Shown: positions 8,024 to 16,995 of the stretch, one piece after another
How the letters are laid out: each line of letters begins with the position of its first letter
Numbering within the stretch: the stretch's first letter is position 1
NCBI GenBank assembly: GCA_031551355.1
Contig: JAVBNT010000006.1
Coordinates: 62,001-126,000, forward strand
DNA length: 64,000 nt
Direction of reading: 5' to 3'
Source: JAVBNT01 sp031551355
GTDB taxonomy: Bacteria; Vulcanimicrobiota; CADAWZ01
Notes under the pieces: model-generated
Database searches by the model: none
Told to the model about the DNA's origin: nothing
Seen by the model: only the letters and a program-made list of their open reading frames with translations
Translations under genes and position numbers: made by a program

Positions 8024-9370
8024 TTGTCAAAAAAAACATTTATTCTTGATACAAGCGTTTTGCTTCATTCCTCAGACTCTCTAAATTCTTTCGAAGACAA
8101 TGAAATAGTTATTCCGGTCGTCGTTCTTGATGAAATAGACAAGTTCAAAAAAGGTTCATTGGAAGTAAACAGAAATGCACGGCTGATAATTAAACAAATC
8201 GACCGCTTAAGAGAAGAAGGCAAAATTACCGAAGGAATAAAGCTTGCCAACGGCGGAATGCTGAGAGTTGCCACCGATTTAAGCCATCATTCAATGGCAA
8301 AACTTCTTCCCGAAGGTTTCGAAACTTCCAATGACAACAGAATTCTCGCTCATGGGTTGATGCAGAAAAAATCATCAAAAAATCAGGTAATACTCGTAAG
8401 CAAAGATATCAACATGCGCGTAAAAGCCGATGCAATCGGACTTATCGCTCAGGACTATCAGGCAGATAAAGTTGAAATAGAAGAACTTTACTCCGGTCAC
8501 CGGGAAATTTACGTTCCTGCGGAAGACATATCCGCCTTTTACAAAAACGGATACATCAAAGAACATATCGACGGTCTGCACCCGAACGAATACGTCACGC
8601 TTATAAACTCAAACAATCCCACCAACACGGCACTCGGACGGTTTGACATTACGAGAAGGGAAATCGTTCCATTGGCAATTGACGCCCAGTTATGGGGAAT
8701 ACAGCCCAGAAACAGGGAGCAAAGATTTGCCATTGATATGTTGCTTAACGACAGTGTCCAACTGGTCACAATGCTCGGCAAAGCAGGAACGGGAAAGACT
8801 CTGCTGGCACTGGCAGTCGGACTCAACAAGGTTCTCTCGGACAGGGATAAAGGCTCATACAGAAAGCTGAATGTATACCGCCCCATCGTTCCTATGGGTA
8901 AAGATATCGGCTATCTTCCAGGAAGGGAAGAAGAAAAAATCCACCCTTATATGCAGCCTATTTTTGACAATCTTGAGTTTCTGCTGCATGATGAGGTTGT
9001 TAAGGACGGCAAAAAAAGCGAGGGAGCAAACCTGACGACAAAATATCTGCAGGACACAAGGCAGTTGGAAGTAAAAGCGCTTACATTTATCAGGGGACGC
9101 AGCCTCCCTTACCAGATTATACTTGTGGATGAAGCGCAAAACCTCACGCCTCACGAAGCAAAGACGATCATCACCAGGGCCGGAGAAGGAACTAAAATTA
9201 TTCTTACCGGTGATATATATCAGATAGATCATCCGTATCTTGATTCTACAAGCAATGGTCTTGCATATATAGTAGAGCGTTTCAAATACCAGAAAATAGC
9301 CGGACATATAACCCTGACCAAAGGTGAGAGATCCGATTTGGCCGAGCTGGCTGCAGAAATTCTGGACTAG
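8024..9370 (+). CDS. PIN-domain/PhoH-family ATPase (PhoH2/YlaK type)
   Basis: A PIN nuclease domain fills about residues 1-150 (TFILDTSVLLHS, VVLDEIDKFK, LVSKDINMRVKA, with the acidic residues of the PIN site). A PhoH ATPase follows: Walker A GKAGTGKT at about 252-259, Walker B ILVDEAQNLT and sensor ILTGD. PhoH2 proteins are RNA helicase/nucleases. I set the start at TTG 8024 because AGGAGG lies 8 bases upstream at 8010-8015; the in-frame ATG at 7997 would put that site inside the gene. Length is 448 residues, normal for the fusion. A strong terminator follows at 9386-9417. Confidence 0.93.
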   Translation: MSKKTFILDTSVLLHSSDSLNSFEDNEIVIPVVVLDEIDKFKKGSLEVNRNARLIIKQIDRLREEGKITEGIKLANGGMLRVATDLSHHSMAKLLPEGFETSNDNRILAHGLMQKKSSKNQVILVSKDINMRVKADAIGLIAQDYQADKVEIEELYSGHREIYVPAEDISAFYKNGYIKEHIDGLHPNEYVTLINSNNPTNTALGRFDITRREIVPLAIDAQLWGIQPRNREQRFAIDMLLNDSVQLVTMLGKAGTGKTLLALAVGLNKVLSDRDKGSYRKLNVYRPIVPMGKDIGYLPGREEEKIHPYMQPIFDNLEFLLHDEVVKDGKKSEGANLTTKYLQDTRQLEVKALTFIRGRSLPYQIILVDEAQNLTPHEAKTIITRAGEGTKIILTGDIYQIDHPYLDSTSNGLAYIVERFKYQKIAGHITLTKGERSDLAELAAEILD

Positions 9371-9385
9371 ATAACAATAAAAAAA

Positions 9386-9417
9386 GCAAGAAATGCGCGG
9401 CGTTTCTTGCTTTTTTT
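9386..9417 (+). terminator. strong rho-independent terminator after the PhoH gene
   Basis: GCAAGAAA (9386-9393) pairs perfectly with TTTCTTGC (9403-9410), followed by seven T. An A-run precedes it, so it could also work on the other strand. Confidence 0.92.
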
Positions 9418-9468
9418 ATATCTCAATTTCACTATATTATTCACAGGGTTAATCCCTAGAGGTTTTTT

Positions 9469-9963
9469 ATGGACTGGACTCAATATTTTATGGCGATAGC
9501 AAAACAGGCGGCTCAAAGATCCAAATGTATGTCAAGAAGATTCGGAGCCGTTATTGTCAAAAACAAATGTGTTGTCAGCATGGGCTATAACGGACCGGCC
9601 AGAGGGACAAAACATTGCTATGAAAGAATTTACGGACTGCCGCCGCAAGTCGACACCGCAAACAGAAAAAATATCTGTCCGCGAAAAGAAGGCGGCTACG
9701 AATCGGGAAAAGGACTTGAATTCTGCACTGCCGGGCACGCCGAAAGAAATGCAATCGCCCAGGCTGCTATGAACGGAATATCAACTATGGGAGCGGAACT
9801 CTACACATGGTCTCCCCTGCCCTGCAAAGAATGCGCCATCAGCATAATCAATTCGGGAATTAAAAAAGTATATTTCCTGGAAAATGACTATGATGACATG
9901 GCCAGACATATATTTATGGATGCCGGAACGGAACTTGAGTGTGTAGAAATCTTTTCTACATAA
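9469..9963 (+). CDS. dCMP deaminase family protein (ComEB-like)
   Basis: Deoxycytidylate deaminase converts dCMP to dUMP for thymidylate synthesis. The zinc site is complete: HAERNAI supplies the His and the catalytic Glu, and PCKECA supplies the two Cys. The N-terminal AKQAAQRSKCMSRRFGAVIV and GYNGPARG are typical. Length (164 residues) is normal. GAGG precedes the ATG. The gene is flanked by the PhoH terminator and a 167-base gap before a lipoprotein gene, so it is probably transcribed alone. Confidence 0.92.
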   Translation: MDWTQYFMAIAKQAAQRSKCMSRRFGAVIVKNKCVVSMGYNGPARGTKHCYERIYGLPPQVDTANRKNICPRKEGGYESGKGLEFCTAGHAERNAIAQAAMNGISTMGAELYTWSPLPCKECAISIINSGIKKVYFLENDYDDMARHIFMDAGTELECVEIFST

Positions 9964-10130
9964 ATAATGCTGAAAAGATTTCTATTACATGGTTGATTTT
10001 ACAATTATTCTGAAAACACCCGTTTTTAAGTCCTTACCTTACGTGTTAAACGTGTGTTTTCATTTATGTTTGGTGCGGCTGCCGCATAGACGGTTGCAAA
10101 ATATTGAAATTGATACGGAGAACAATATCA

Positions 10131-11558
10131 ATGTTCAGGTTTTTATTTCTGTGTTTGACAATTTTTGTTATCTGCGGGTGTAACGATTCCGGAAAAGACT
10201 TAAACGGAGTTGTAAAAACAGATTCCGGAATACTAATCAAAGACGTATCCGTCAAAATAGACACGAAAGAAACAAGCACCGATAAAAACGGATATTATAA
10301 ATTCAGCGGCATTACCGACGGTGAGTATGAAATAACATTTACCAAATGGGCCAGCGGTTACGGCAATGAAAAAGCAACAATATTAATCCCCGATATTGCA
10401 ACATACGACATAACCATGCGCTCATCGCTCTTCAATGAATGTTACAATGAAAATCTCTGCTACGCAAGATGCATAGCAGAATTGGAAAACGGCAAAATAG
10501 CCGCGGTCGGCGACGGAAACAGAGCATATATGTGGATCTTAAACCCTTCTTCCGAGGGTGCCGTTATCGAAAAAACGATTATACTTCCGGCAGGGATCGC
10601 AGCCTATAGCGTAACCGAAATAAAAAGTGAAAATGAATACACCGGCAGGCTTGCCGTCACCGGCACAAACGATGCAAACCTTGCCTGCGTATGGATTGTC
10701 GACACAGAAACAGATCCGGTAACGACTCAGTCGATCGTATTAAACGGCGGCACGTATGCCAGGTTCATAATCGAGAAAAGTAATGGAACACTCGCAGTTG
10801 CCGGCGATGGGCTTCTCGCTCGGGTATGGATTTTATATCCGTCACAGGAGGGATATAAAACGGAAAAAAGCATAGAAATAAATGCTCTGAGCCTTAATTC
10901 CATCATAGAAATAAAAAGCGGCAATACTTATAAAGAATACCTCGCCGTCATCGGCAATGGAATCGAAAGTGCAGCCGTCTGGATCGTCGATCCGGCAAGA
11001 CCGTCGCCGGTAATGAGAACCATTACCGCACCGCTGTTAAAAAGCGGACTTGGAATTGCCGAAATGAAAAATGACGGCATTTACAAGGGCTATCTGGCAG
11101 TCTGCGGCAAAAACGATAAAAATGATGCCTCCGTTACGCTCATAAATCCATACGGCAACGACGATGTTGCCACCGTAAACCGCATGACATGGGCTTACGG
11201 CGGCGACGCCGAAGACTGCACAAACGGCATAACAGAAACAAGTGACGGCAAGCTTGCCCTGACCGGATATACCAAATCAGACAATGCCGATCTTAAAAAC
11301 GTTACGCGCAGCAACAACTATGATCTATGGCTTTTCACACTGGATCCTTATAACAGGGATGATCTAAACAGAGGTAAAATACTTTTCAACAAGTGTTACG
11401 GCGGCAGTGAAAACGATTACGGCTATGGAATCATACAAACCGCGGACGGGTGCTTTGCCGTATGCGCGAGGACCGGTTCGGAAGACAAGGATCTTGCGGA
11501 CCCGGGCTCCGGAGCCTGGATTTTCAAAATAAATTCTGATGGTAAATACCATTTATAA
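10131..11558 (+). CDS. lipoprotein with carboxypeptidase-regulatory-like domain and propeller-like repeats
   Basis: The ATG at 10131 has ACGGAG 10 bases upstream and starts a lipoprotein signal, MFRFLFLCLTIFVICGC, with the lipobox Cys at residue 17. An upstream in-frame TTG at 10104 would bury this signal and is rejected. Residues about 25-90 form a carboxypeptidase-regulatory-like beta sandwich (LNGVVKTDSGILIKDVSV, DKNGYYKFSGITDGEYEI). The remainder consists of repeats with cores such as LENGKIAAVGDG and SDGKLALTGYT, ending in YGGSENDYGYGIIQT, as in large extracellular propeller proteins. It is probably anchored at the cell surface. The ligand is unknown. Confidence 0.85.
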   Translation: MFRFLFLCLTIFVICGCNDSGKDLNGVVKTDSGILIKDVSVKIDTKETSTDKNGYYKFSGITDGEYEITFTKWASGYGNEKATILIPDIATYDITMRSSLFNECYNENLCYARCIAELENGKIAAVGDGNRAYMWILNPSSEGAVIEKTIILPAGIAAYSVTEIKSENEYTGRLAVTGTNDANLACVWIVDTETDPVTTQSIVLNGGTYARFIIEKSNGTLAVAGDGLLARVWILYPSQEGYKTEKSIEINALSLNSIIEIKSGNTYKEYLAVIGNGIESAAVWIVDPARPSPVMRTITAPLLKSGLGIAEMKNDGIYKGYLAVCGKNDKNDASVTLINPYGNDDVATVNRMTWAYGGDAEDCTNGITETSDGKLALTGYTKSDNADLKNVTRSNNYDLWLFTLDPYNRDDLNRGKILFNKCYGGSENDYGYGIIQTADGCFAVCARTGSEDKDLADPGSGAWIFKINSDGKYHL

Positions 11559-11645
11559 AAGCATCTACATAATAAATAAAACATGCCAAAGTGCATTTTT
11601 ACAATTAATTACATTTACAATTATTTATAAAATTTAACATCAAGC

Positions 11646-11670
11646 ATATATTTTTTAACAAAAAATATAT
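11646..11670. promoter_or_regulatory. perfect AT-only inverted repeat upstream of the first M91 gene
   Basis: ATATATTTTTT at 11646-11656 and its exact complement at 11660-11670 flank three bases. It lies 64 bases before the M91 start. It could be an operator or the terminator of the preceding lipoprotein gene; AT-rich sequence makes chance more likely than usual. Confidence 0.4.
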
Positions 11671-11733
11671 TTAATGTAAAGAAAAAAATGTTATCATAGT
11701 AGTGATATTATCAAAATACGGAGGGGAAAAGCT

Positions 11734-12960
11734 ATGAATACCATAATGGGCTCCCTGATAAACAATCAGGAATTAAAAAATACATCCCACCCTACAACAG
11801 AGAACACAAAAAAAAGTAATATACAGCTATCAAATATACAAACTCCGCCAATTCCCGGAGGAATAAGTCAGTCAATATCCGACTCTCTGAACCTGTCAAG
11901 CCAATCAAAAGCAAGAGGCTCAATAAGCGAAGCCTTATCAAGAGTTGCACAAATGCAATCAGGGCTGTCGGAGGCAATAACCCCAAAAATAGAGCTGTCA
12001 AACGAAGAAAACACAAAAAATAACGGGGGTATATCCAATCTTGCATCTCTGGCAAGTTCGTTAATGCAATCAAACTCAATCATACAGCCGTCTTATCCTT
12101 CACTGGTATCGGCGCTTACACCAAATATACCCACACAGGGCAATGAAGCGGAAAATGCCGGTAATCAAAAAAACGAACAGTCAGGCTCTCCAAGTTCAAT
12201 GCCGTCATTTTTGAGCCAACTTTCCGGAGCATCTGCGAACCATGAACTCGTTATGCAGTCCATGATAATGCAGTCTAGGCTCCAGAACCAGCAAATGGAA
12301 ACCGAAGCAAAATTCAGGGCATACGAAGCTCAGGAAGCAAAAGAAAATGATCCGGCATTATTCAAGCCAGGAATAACCGTTGTCGGAGGCGATGAATACA
12401 AAGCTAAAATGGAAGCAAAACTAGCCGAACTCAAAGCAACACCTGAAGGCAGAGAACTTTTTGAGCAAATAGAAAAATCCGGTTATCCCGTAAGGATAAA
12501 AGCCCCCTCAGAATTTGAAGACGGTCCTTCTTCAAGACCGGACAATCCTGACAATATATATGCGAATTCCAATGGAACTCCAAATAAAGGATGCGGAGCG
12601 ACAATAAGATTTGATCCGTCATTCACAAGTGAGTTGTGGAAAACCGACAATTCGGCACCTGTTTTGTTCCATGAACTGATTCACGCCTACAACTATGCGA
12701 CAGGGACAATGCAAAAAGGCGGACAGACGGTATATGATGCCAAAGGGAATGAAGACACCGTAACGTTTGCAGAACTTCAGGCTGTCGGCCTTAAATTCAA
12801 TGCCCCGGAAATAACATATCCGGATGGAGTCAAAAGAATAGGAAATCCGCCCGAATTCACCGAAAATGCGATGAGAAAAAGACTGGGAATGGAGTTAAGG
12901 GACAGATACCATGAGGATGAAGTGACAAAATATACCATGGAAGAATATAATCCGAAATAA
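11734..12960 (+). CDS. M91-family (NleD-like) zinc metallopeptidase, effector-like, copy 1
   Basis: The C-terminal half (about residues 210-400) is an M91 peptidase, the family of the enteropathogen effector NleD, which cleaves host MAP kinases. Visible marks are the zinc motif HELIH at 313-317 in VLFHELIHAYNYATG, the preceding NGTPNKGCGATIRFDP, the later ELQAVGL, and PPEFTENAMRKRLGM. Residues 1-200 are low complexity, rich in Ser, Asn, Gln and Met, with no signal peptide or membrane segment, resembling the leader of type III or other specialised-secretion effectors. GGAGGGG lies 7 bases before the ATG. The next gene starts one base after its stop. A second copy of the pair lies at 13997-15908. 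Confidence 0.85.
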   Translation: MNTIMGSLINNQELKNTSHPTTENTKKSNIQLSNIQTPPIPGGISQSISDSLNLSSQSKARGSISEALSRVAQMQSGLSEAITPKIELSNEENTKNNGGISNLASLASSLMQSNSIIQPSYPSLVSALTPNIPTQGNEAENAGNQKNEQSGSPSSMPSFLSQLSGASANHELVMQSMIMQSRLQNQQMETEAKFRAYEAQEAKENDPALFKPGITVVGGDEYKAKMEAKLAELKATPEGRELFEQIEKSGYPVRIKAPSEFEDGPSSRPDNPDNIYANSNGTPNKGCGATIRFDPSFTSELWKTDNSAPVLFHELIHAYNYATGTMQKGGQTVYDAKGNEDTVTFAELQAVGLKFNAPEITYPDGVKRIGNPPEFTENAMRKRLGMELRDRYHEDEVTKYTMEEYNPK

Positions 12961-12961
12961 T

Positions 12962-13528
12962 ATGAGAAATATGGGAATACCGAAAATGGTAATATTGGCT
13001 TTGATTATGATTGCAGGCATATTCACCTTCAGTAATGAAATTCTGGCAAAAAACAATTACAACGGGGGCAAAAAAGTGGACAAATATATTTTGGAAAGAA
13101 GATTCGGAGAGTTTTCTACAAGCGGCTCACTTGTGCTTGTAAAAGTGAAAAACACTAAAACGCAGGAACAAATGGAAATTGTTTGTGATAACACGGAATG
13201 GATGTTTGTCTGTCAGGACGATCTGAAACTGGTCTCCAAAAGCAAGGAATATACGGAGTATATGATTAAAAATTACCGGCAGATTTTTGAACTTGCTCCG
13301 GAAACGTATGCAAAACTCAAAGTTTACAAAACCGGCGACTCCTATAAAAGCGAAAGTCCGAAAGGTTGGGAAGAGATCAAAAAAGAATTCTTCGAACCCG
13401 AAAAAATGTATTTTGTATTAAAAGACAAAACGCTGGCCAAAAATCGCGATTTCCTGCGAATGCTGCTTGAACAAAACGTCGTTGTCAGAAATACATCCTA
13501 CGACGGGAGCCTCTACGTCCAGGAATAA
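12962..13528 (+). CDS. small exported partner protein of M91 peptidase, copy 1
   Basis: This 188-residue protein starts with a signal peptide (MVILALIMIAGIFTFSNEILA) and has no family I recognise. It closely resembles the protein at 15339-15908. Shared blocks include RRFGEFST, the pair VC...VC around a Trp, DDLKLV, KGW-IKKEF and a C-terminal NRDFLRMLLEQNVVVR. It follows the M91 gene by one base, so the two are made together. Obvious ideas are an exported inhibitor or immunity protein, or an accessory factor for the peptidase, but nothing in the sequence proves either. Confidence 0.75.
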   Translation: MRNMGIPKMVILALIMIAGIFTFSNEILAKNNYNGGKKVDKYILERRFGEFSTSGSLVLVKVKNTKTQEQMEIVCDNTEWMFVCQDDLKLVSKSKEYTEYMIKNYRQIFELAPETYAKLKVYKTGDSYKSESPKGWEEIKKEFFEPEKMYFVLKDKTLAKNRDFLRMLLEQNVVVRNTSYDGSLYVQE

Positions 13529-13996
13529 AAAATAATAACAAAAACAAGAAGGACAAGCGTTTATAGTATTCGAGCCACTTTAAACCGTCTGACACAGCGG
13601 CATCCCAAAAAGCAAAACATGGCGAATCTTTCCCGAACTGAATTTAAACTAAGCTCAGAAGCTTTTAATTCTTTAGACTTTACTTAAAGTGGCGTTACAA
13701 TAATAAGATACCTGGAACGACGGGATAAACCCGCTATTTTAAAGCGACAGTATTGAGGACTTGAGTCCAGCTCCCTCTAATTAAGACCGCAGTAGTGAAT
13801 GAGTTCACCCTGAAAGCAAATCCCTGCCCGGATGAAAAACAGCAAACTTCGAAAGAAGTCAATTTTTTATATTTACATTATTTTAACAAATAAATATAAA
13901 TATTAACAAAAACAATATAGTATTTCACAAATAAAAAACAAATCAAAAATACCTCTATGTTATTCTGGAGACAGAACAAAACACGGAGGCTAAAGT
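13529..13996. other. intergenic region with a long-range inverted repeat
   Basis: No convincing gene is present. GCCACTTTAA at 13574-13583 is matched by its exact complement at 13684-13693, closing a 100-base interior that has its own small hairpin (AAGCT and AGCTT around CAGA). The right part is AT-rich and holds the promoter region of the second M91 gene, ending in a GGAGG site. A structured RNA is possible but I recognise no family. Confidence 0.5.
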
Positions 13997-15352
13997 ATGA
14001 ATGTTTTACTAAATACTCAGGCATTTATAAAAACACCACAGGTTTATCCGGCGGTACAGTATCCTGCCGGCAACAACATACCGGCAGTAAGTGAAAACCC
14101 GGCGAATCCATATCACAACAGAAAAGACACGCTGAGTCTCTCTGACGGCACAGATTGCCAAAACCCCATTTACAAAAACAATCCTCTAAGTTTCGGCCGG
14201 ACTCCATCATTATTTTCTCCGGCAATCAATATCGGTAATGCCGCTTTAAACGGCTTTCAAAGCTACATGACGGCAGCAAATAATTTTAATTTTGCGATGC
14301 TCTCAAATGCAATCATGCAGAGCGGTATAGGCATTTTGCTGTCACAGCAAATGATGATATCACTGCTATCAGACCGGCTTTCATCAATGATTATGCTTAA
14401 TAACCAGCAATCACCGATGAACATGCCGGCCTTTTTATACAACAGCAGCAACCCGTTTATCATGTCGGCTCCTTACCCTAATTCGATGATGGCTAACTTA
14501 CAGATGAATGCTCTGAATAATATGAATATTCCGGCAAATGCGGTACCGTCCGTTTTAAACACCGCTCTCTCTTACGGGACTCCCCAAACAAACGTAGCCT
14601 GGAATGCCTCTTCCATATTATCCGAGGAAATGTTAAAAATAACAAATAGCACCTCTATGCCTGATAAAGCCAAACGCCGGGAAATGGAATATATGCTTTT
14701 CGAACTTCAGGACGTCCATGAAAACGATCCGACTAAATTTAAAGCGGGAATAACCGTCGTCGGCAGCAGTCAATACAAAGCGCAAGTAGAAAAAAGCCTG
14801 GCAAAAATAAGGGCCACACCGGAAGGCAGGGAACTTTTAAAGCAAATAGAAAAAACAGGACACCCGGTAAGAATAAAAGCTCTTTCAAAGTATGACGAAT
14901 ATCAATATGCAAGAGCAGATGATCGTAAGCGTATATTTGCCCATGCAAACGGAACTCCCAACAAAGGCTGCGGAGGAACAATAAAATTCGACCCCTCGGA
15001 TAGAAGCAACCTCTACGGCACAAACGAGCCGGCTGTAACATTATTTCACGAACTGGTTCATACGTACAACTACGCAACAGGAACAATGCAGAAAGGAGAA
15101 CAATCTATTTTCAACATAAAAGATCAGGAAGGCAAAATAAAATTCTCAGAATGTCAGGCCTTAGGACTTGAATTCAATGCTCCGGAGATAAAATATCCGG
15201 ACGGCAGCAAAAGGGTCGGCAACCCGCCGGAATTTACTGAAAACGCATTTAGAAAAAGAATGGGTATACCGCTAAGAAACAGATATGATGAGCAGGAAGT
15301 AACAAAATATCGTATGGAGGGACATAAAAATAATAAAAATGAGAAACCTTAA
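13997..15352 (+). CDS. M91-family (NleD-like) zinc metallopeptidase, effector-like, copy 2
   Basis: This is the 451-residue paralogue of the protein at 11734-12960. The peptidase half is strongly conserved: GITVVGSSQYKA, ATPEGRELLKQIEKTG, NGTPNKGCGGTIKFDP, the zinc motif HELVH at 351-355, ECQALGLEFNAPEI and PPEFTENAFRKRMGI. The first 220 residues share almost nothing with copy 1 beyond their bias toward Asn, Ser, Met, Pro and Gln, so the leader evolves much faster than the enzyme. There is no signal peptide. GGAGG lies 8 bases before the ATG. Its 3' end overlaps the partner gene by 14 bases. Confidence 0.85.
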   Translation: MNVLLNTQAFIKTPQVYPAVQYPAGNNIPAVSENPANPYHNRKDTLSLSDGTDCQNPIYKNNPLSFGRTPSLFSPAINIGNAALNGFQSYMTAANNFNFAMLSNAIMQSGIGILLSQQMMISLLSDRLSSMIMLNNQQSPMNMPAFLYNSSNPFIMSAPYPNSMMANLQMNALNNMNIPANAVPSVLNTALSYGTPQTNVAWNASSILSEEMLKITNSTSMPDKAKRREMEYMLFELQDVHENDPTKFKAGITVVGSSQYKAQVEKSLAKIRATPEGRELLKQIEKTGHPVRIKALSKYDEYQYARADDRKRIFAHANGTPNKGCGGTIKFDPSDRSNLYGTNEPAVTLFHELVHTYNYATGTMQKGEQSIFNIKDQEGKIKFSECQALGLEFNAPEIKYPDGSKRVGNPPEFTENAFRKRMGIPLRNRYDEQEVTKYRMEGHKNNKNEKP

Positions 15353-15908
15353 AATTGGAAAAATAATTGTTTTATTGTTAATTTTAACAGTTGGTCTGGC
15401 CGCCGGCAGTAAAAATATTACGGCACAAAATAATCAAAACGGAGTGAAAAAAGTGAGCGATCATATTTTAAAAAGAAGATTCGGTGAGTTTTCCACTTGC
15501 GGAGCCCTTGTTCTCATAAAAGTTCAGAATACAAAAAACCGGGAACAAATGACTATAGTATGTGAAAATGAAACCTGGGAGTCTGTATGTGAGGATGATT
15601 TAAAACTGGTCCCCGACATTGATGAATATACCGGCTATATGGTTAGAAATGCCAACACTGTTTTCCAACTTAACGACCAAACCTACTCTAAACTCAAAAG
15701 TCACAAAGCAGGTAATTCTTACAGCGAAGCCAGTAAAAAAGGCTGGGATTATATCAAAAAAGAATTTCTCAAACCCGACAGAAAATTCTTAAAAATAAAA
15801 GACAAAAGCCTTGCAAGAAACAACGATTTTTTACGCATGCTTCTTGAGCAAAATGTGGTTGTCAGAGTAGGCTGTTATGCCGGCGAAGTTTACGTCGAAA
15901 ACTTTTAA
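15339..15908 (+). CDS. small exported partner protein of M91 peptidase, copy 2
   Basis: This is the 189-residue paralogue of 12962-13528. A signal peptide (IGKIIVLLLILTVGLAAG) is followed by ILKRRFGEFSTCGALVLIKV, a conserved VC-W-VC segment, DDLKLV, KKGWDYIKKEF and FLRMLLEQNVVVR. It overlaps the end of the M91 gene by 14 bases; GGAGGG lies rather far upstream (about 17 bases), consistent with coupled translation. Retention of both genes in both cassettes argues that the partner matters for the peptidase. Family unknown. A terminator follows at 16012. Confidence 0.75.
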   Translation: MRNLKIGKIIVLLLILTVGLAAGSKNITAQNNQNGVKKVSDHILKRRFGEFSTCGALVLIKVQNTKNREQMTIVCENETWESVCEDDLKLVPDIDEYTGYMVRNANTVFQLNDQTYSKLKSHKAGNSYSEASKKGWDYIKKEFLKPDRKFLKIKDKSLARNNDFLRMLLEQNVVVRVGCYAGEVYVENF

Positions 15909-16011
15909 TCATTTCCAAATCATAAAAAGCTTGTAATAGAAAAATAATTTTGGGGCTTTCCCCAATTTCGTGTAAAGTCTAAATCGATATAAAATAAAAC
16001 GAAATTTTATT

Positions 16012-16051
16012 GAGGCGTGTAAGCTTTTTTGGCGAACACGCCTCTGCTTTT
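16012..16051 (+). terminator. terminator after the second M91 cassette
   Basis: GAGGCGTGT (16012-16020) pairs perfectly with ACACGCCTC (16036-16044), followed by TGCTTTTTAT. Confidence 0.8.
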
Positions 16052-16200
16052 TATCCTAGCCGGAAATCGGCAGGCTTGTCAAGGGCGGCTCAGCCATTTA
16101 TCAGGATTCATGCATATTGCCTGCTGAGCAATTTGCATTCTATATGTCACAAAATCCGGTAAACATTTTTAGAAAAGACGGTGTAACCGTCATCGCGAGT

Positions 16201-16216
16201 CCCCGCCTTCGCGGGG
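16201..16216. repeat. short GC-rich palindrome (REP-like)
   Basis: CCCCGC-CTTC-GCGGGG, flanked by GTCATCGCGAGT. The same kind of palindrome (TCCCGC, a tetraloop, GCGGGA) occurs at 43286-43305, 43458-43477 and 48920-48939, pointing to an interspersed palindromic repeat in this genome. Confidence 0.65.
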
Positions 16217-16837
16217 ATAAACTCCGCTGCGGCGAACCAGTATTTTATGGATTGACCCGATGTTGGTTGTTTGTCAGGAGTATGACAGTTCAATTGCAAA
16301 CTGCTCCAGCAAAGATTTTAGTAAGTTTTCATAAGTTACACACGGCTTATCCCTTCCCGAAGACTGCTTTTGTTTGGTTGCTTTTTTGCGAAGACGCTCC
16401 GGAACCGACCTTAATATCAGCAAATTCAAGAGACAAAATGCGAACTCACTCCTACAGTGTTGTGTAATCCACACAACACTGGCATCCTAACGGATGATTT
16501 TTATCATAATTTATGCTGCAGCTAAGCCGCAGCAGCATTTGGGCGTTCGGCTCCCTCGCTTCAGACATGCATTTTGATGGAATCAGATCAGAATTTGCTT
16601 CCTTAAGGGGCCCGATTCCTCCCGCGATAGGCAAAAAATCAACCAAACAAAAGCAACTTATCAGATTGTGAGTGTCAAATCTAAAGACCTAATATCCCCG
16701 TAGATATTTAAAGTCATCTAAATTTTGCCGTTTTATGGACAAATTTTCGAGACGAAATTTTTGTCTAAGATGACGTTGTTTTTTTCTTATAGCGGGATAA
16801 ACTCCAGTCAGGTCTTTCCTGTGTGCGATCCTGCAGT

Positions 16838-16919
16838 CCGATTAAACGCGGGGGCCCCTATATCGCAGCCAATTAACAAACTCAAGCAAATAGTTTCACA
16901 TAGGGGCGTGTTTAATCGG
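16838..16919. repeat. long imperfect inverted repeat
   Basis: The arm at 16838-16861 (CCGATTAAACGCG then CCCCTAT) is matched by the complement at 16900-16919 (ATAGGGGCGTGTTTAATCGG), with a small bulge of G residues and one mismatch. The loop is about 38 bases. It could be a miniature mobile element or a structured RNA. Confidence 0.6.
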
Positions 16920-16995
16920 CAAAGGACGCATACAGAAAAGACTACCAAACTTACTACTAACAGCACAAAATTTCTCGTGCGTGAGTCCTGTATTA

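Larger units (their letters stand above)
15909..16995. other. gene-poor region of relics and repeats
   Basis: Over a kilobase has no gene I trust. It contains a terminator (16012-16051), a GC-rich palindrome (16201-16216) and a large inverted repeat (16838-16919). A minus-strand frame at about 16274-16474 reads FAFCLLNLLILRSVPERLRK and CVTYENLLKSLLEQF, faintly like the C-terminus of a DDE transposase, but no further transposase sequence is recognisable. It looks like decayed mobile DNA. Confidence 0.5.

Noticed and set aside
16117..16467. 116-codon plus-strand open frame
   Set aside because: It translates the REP palindrome (SPRLRGDK) and relic DNA; no family and no ribosome site.
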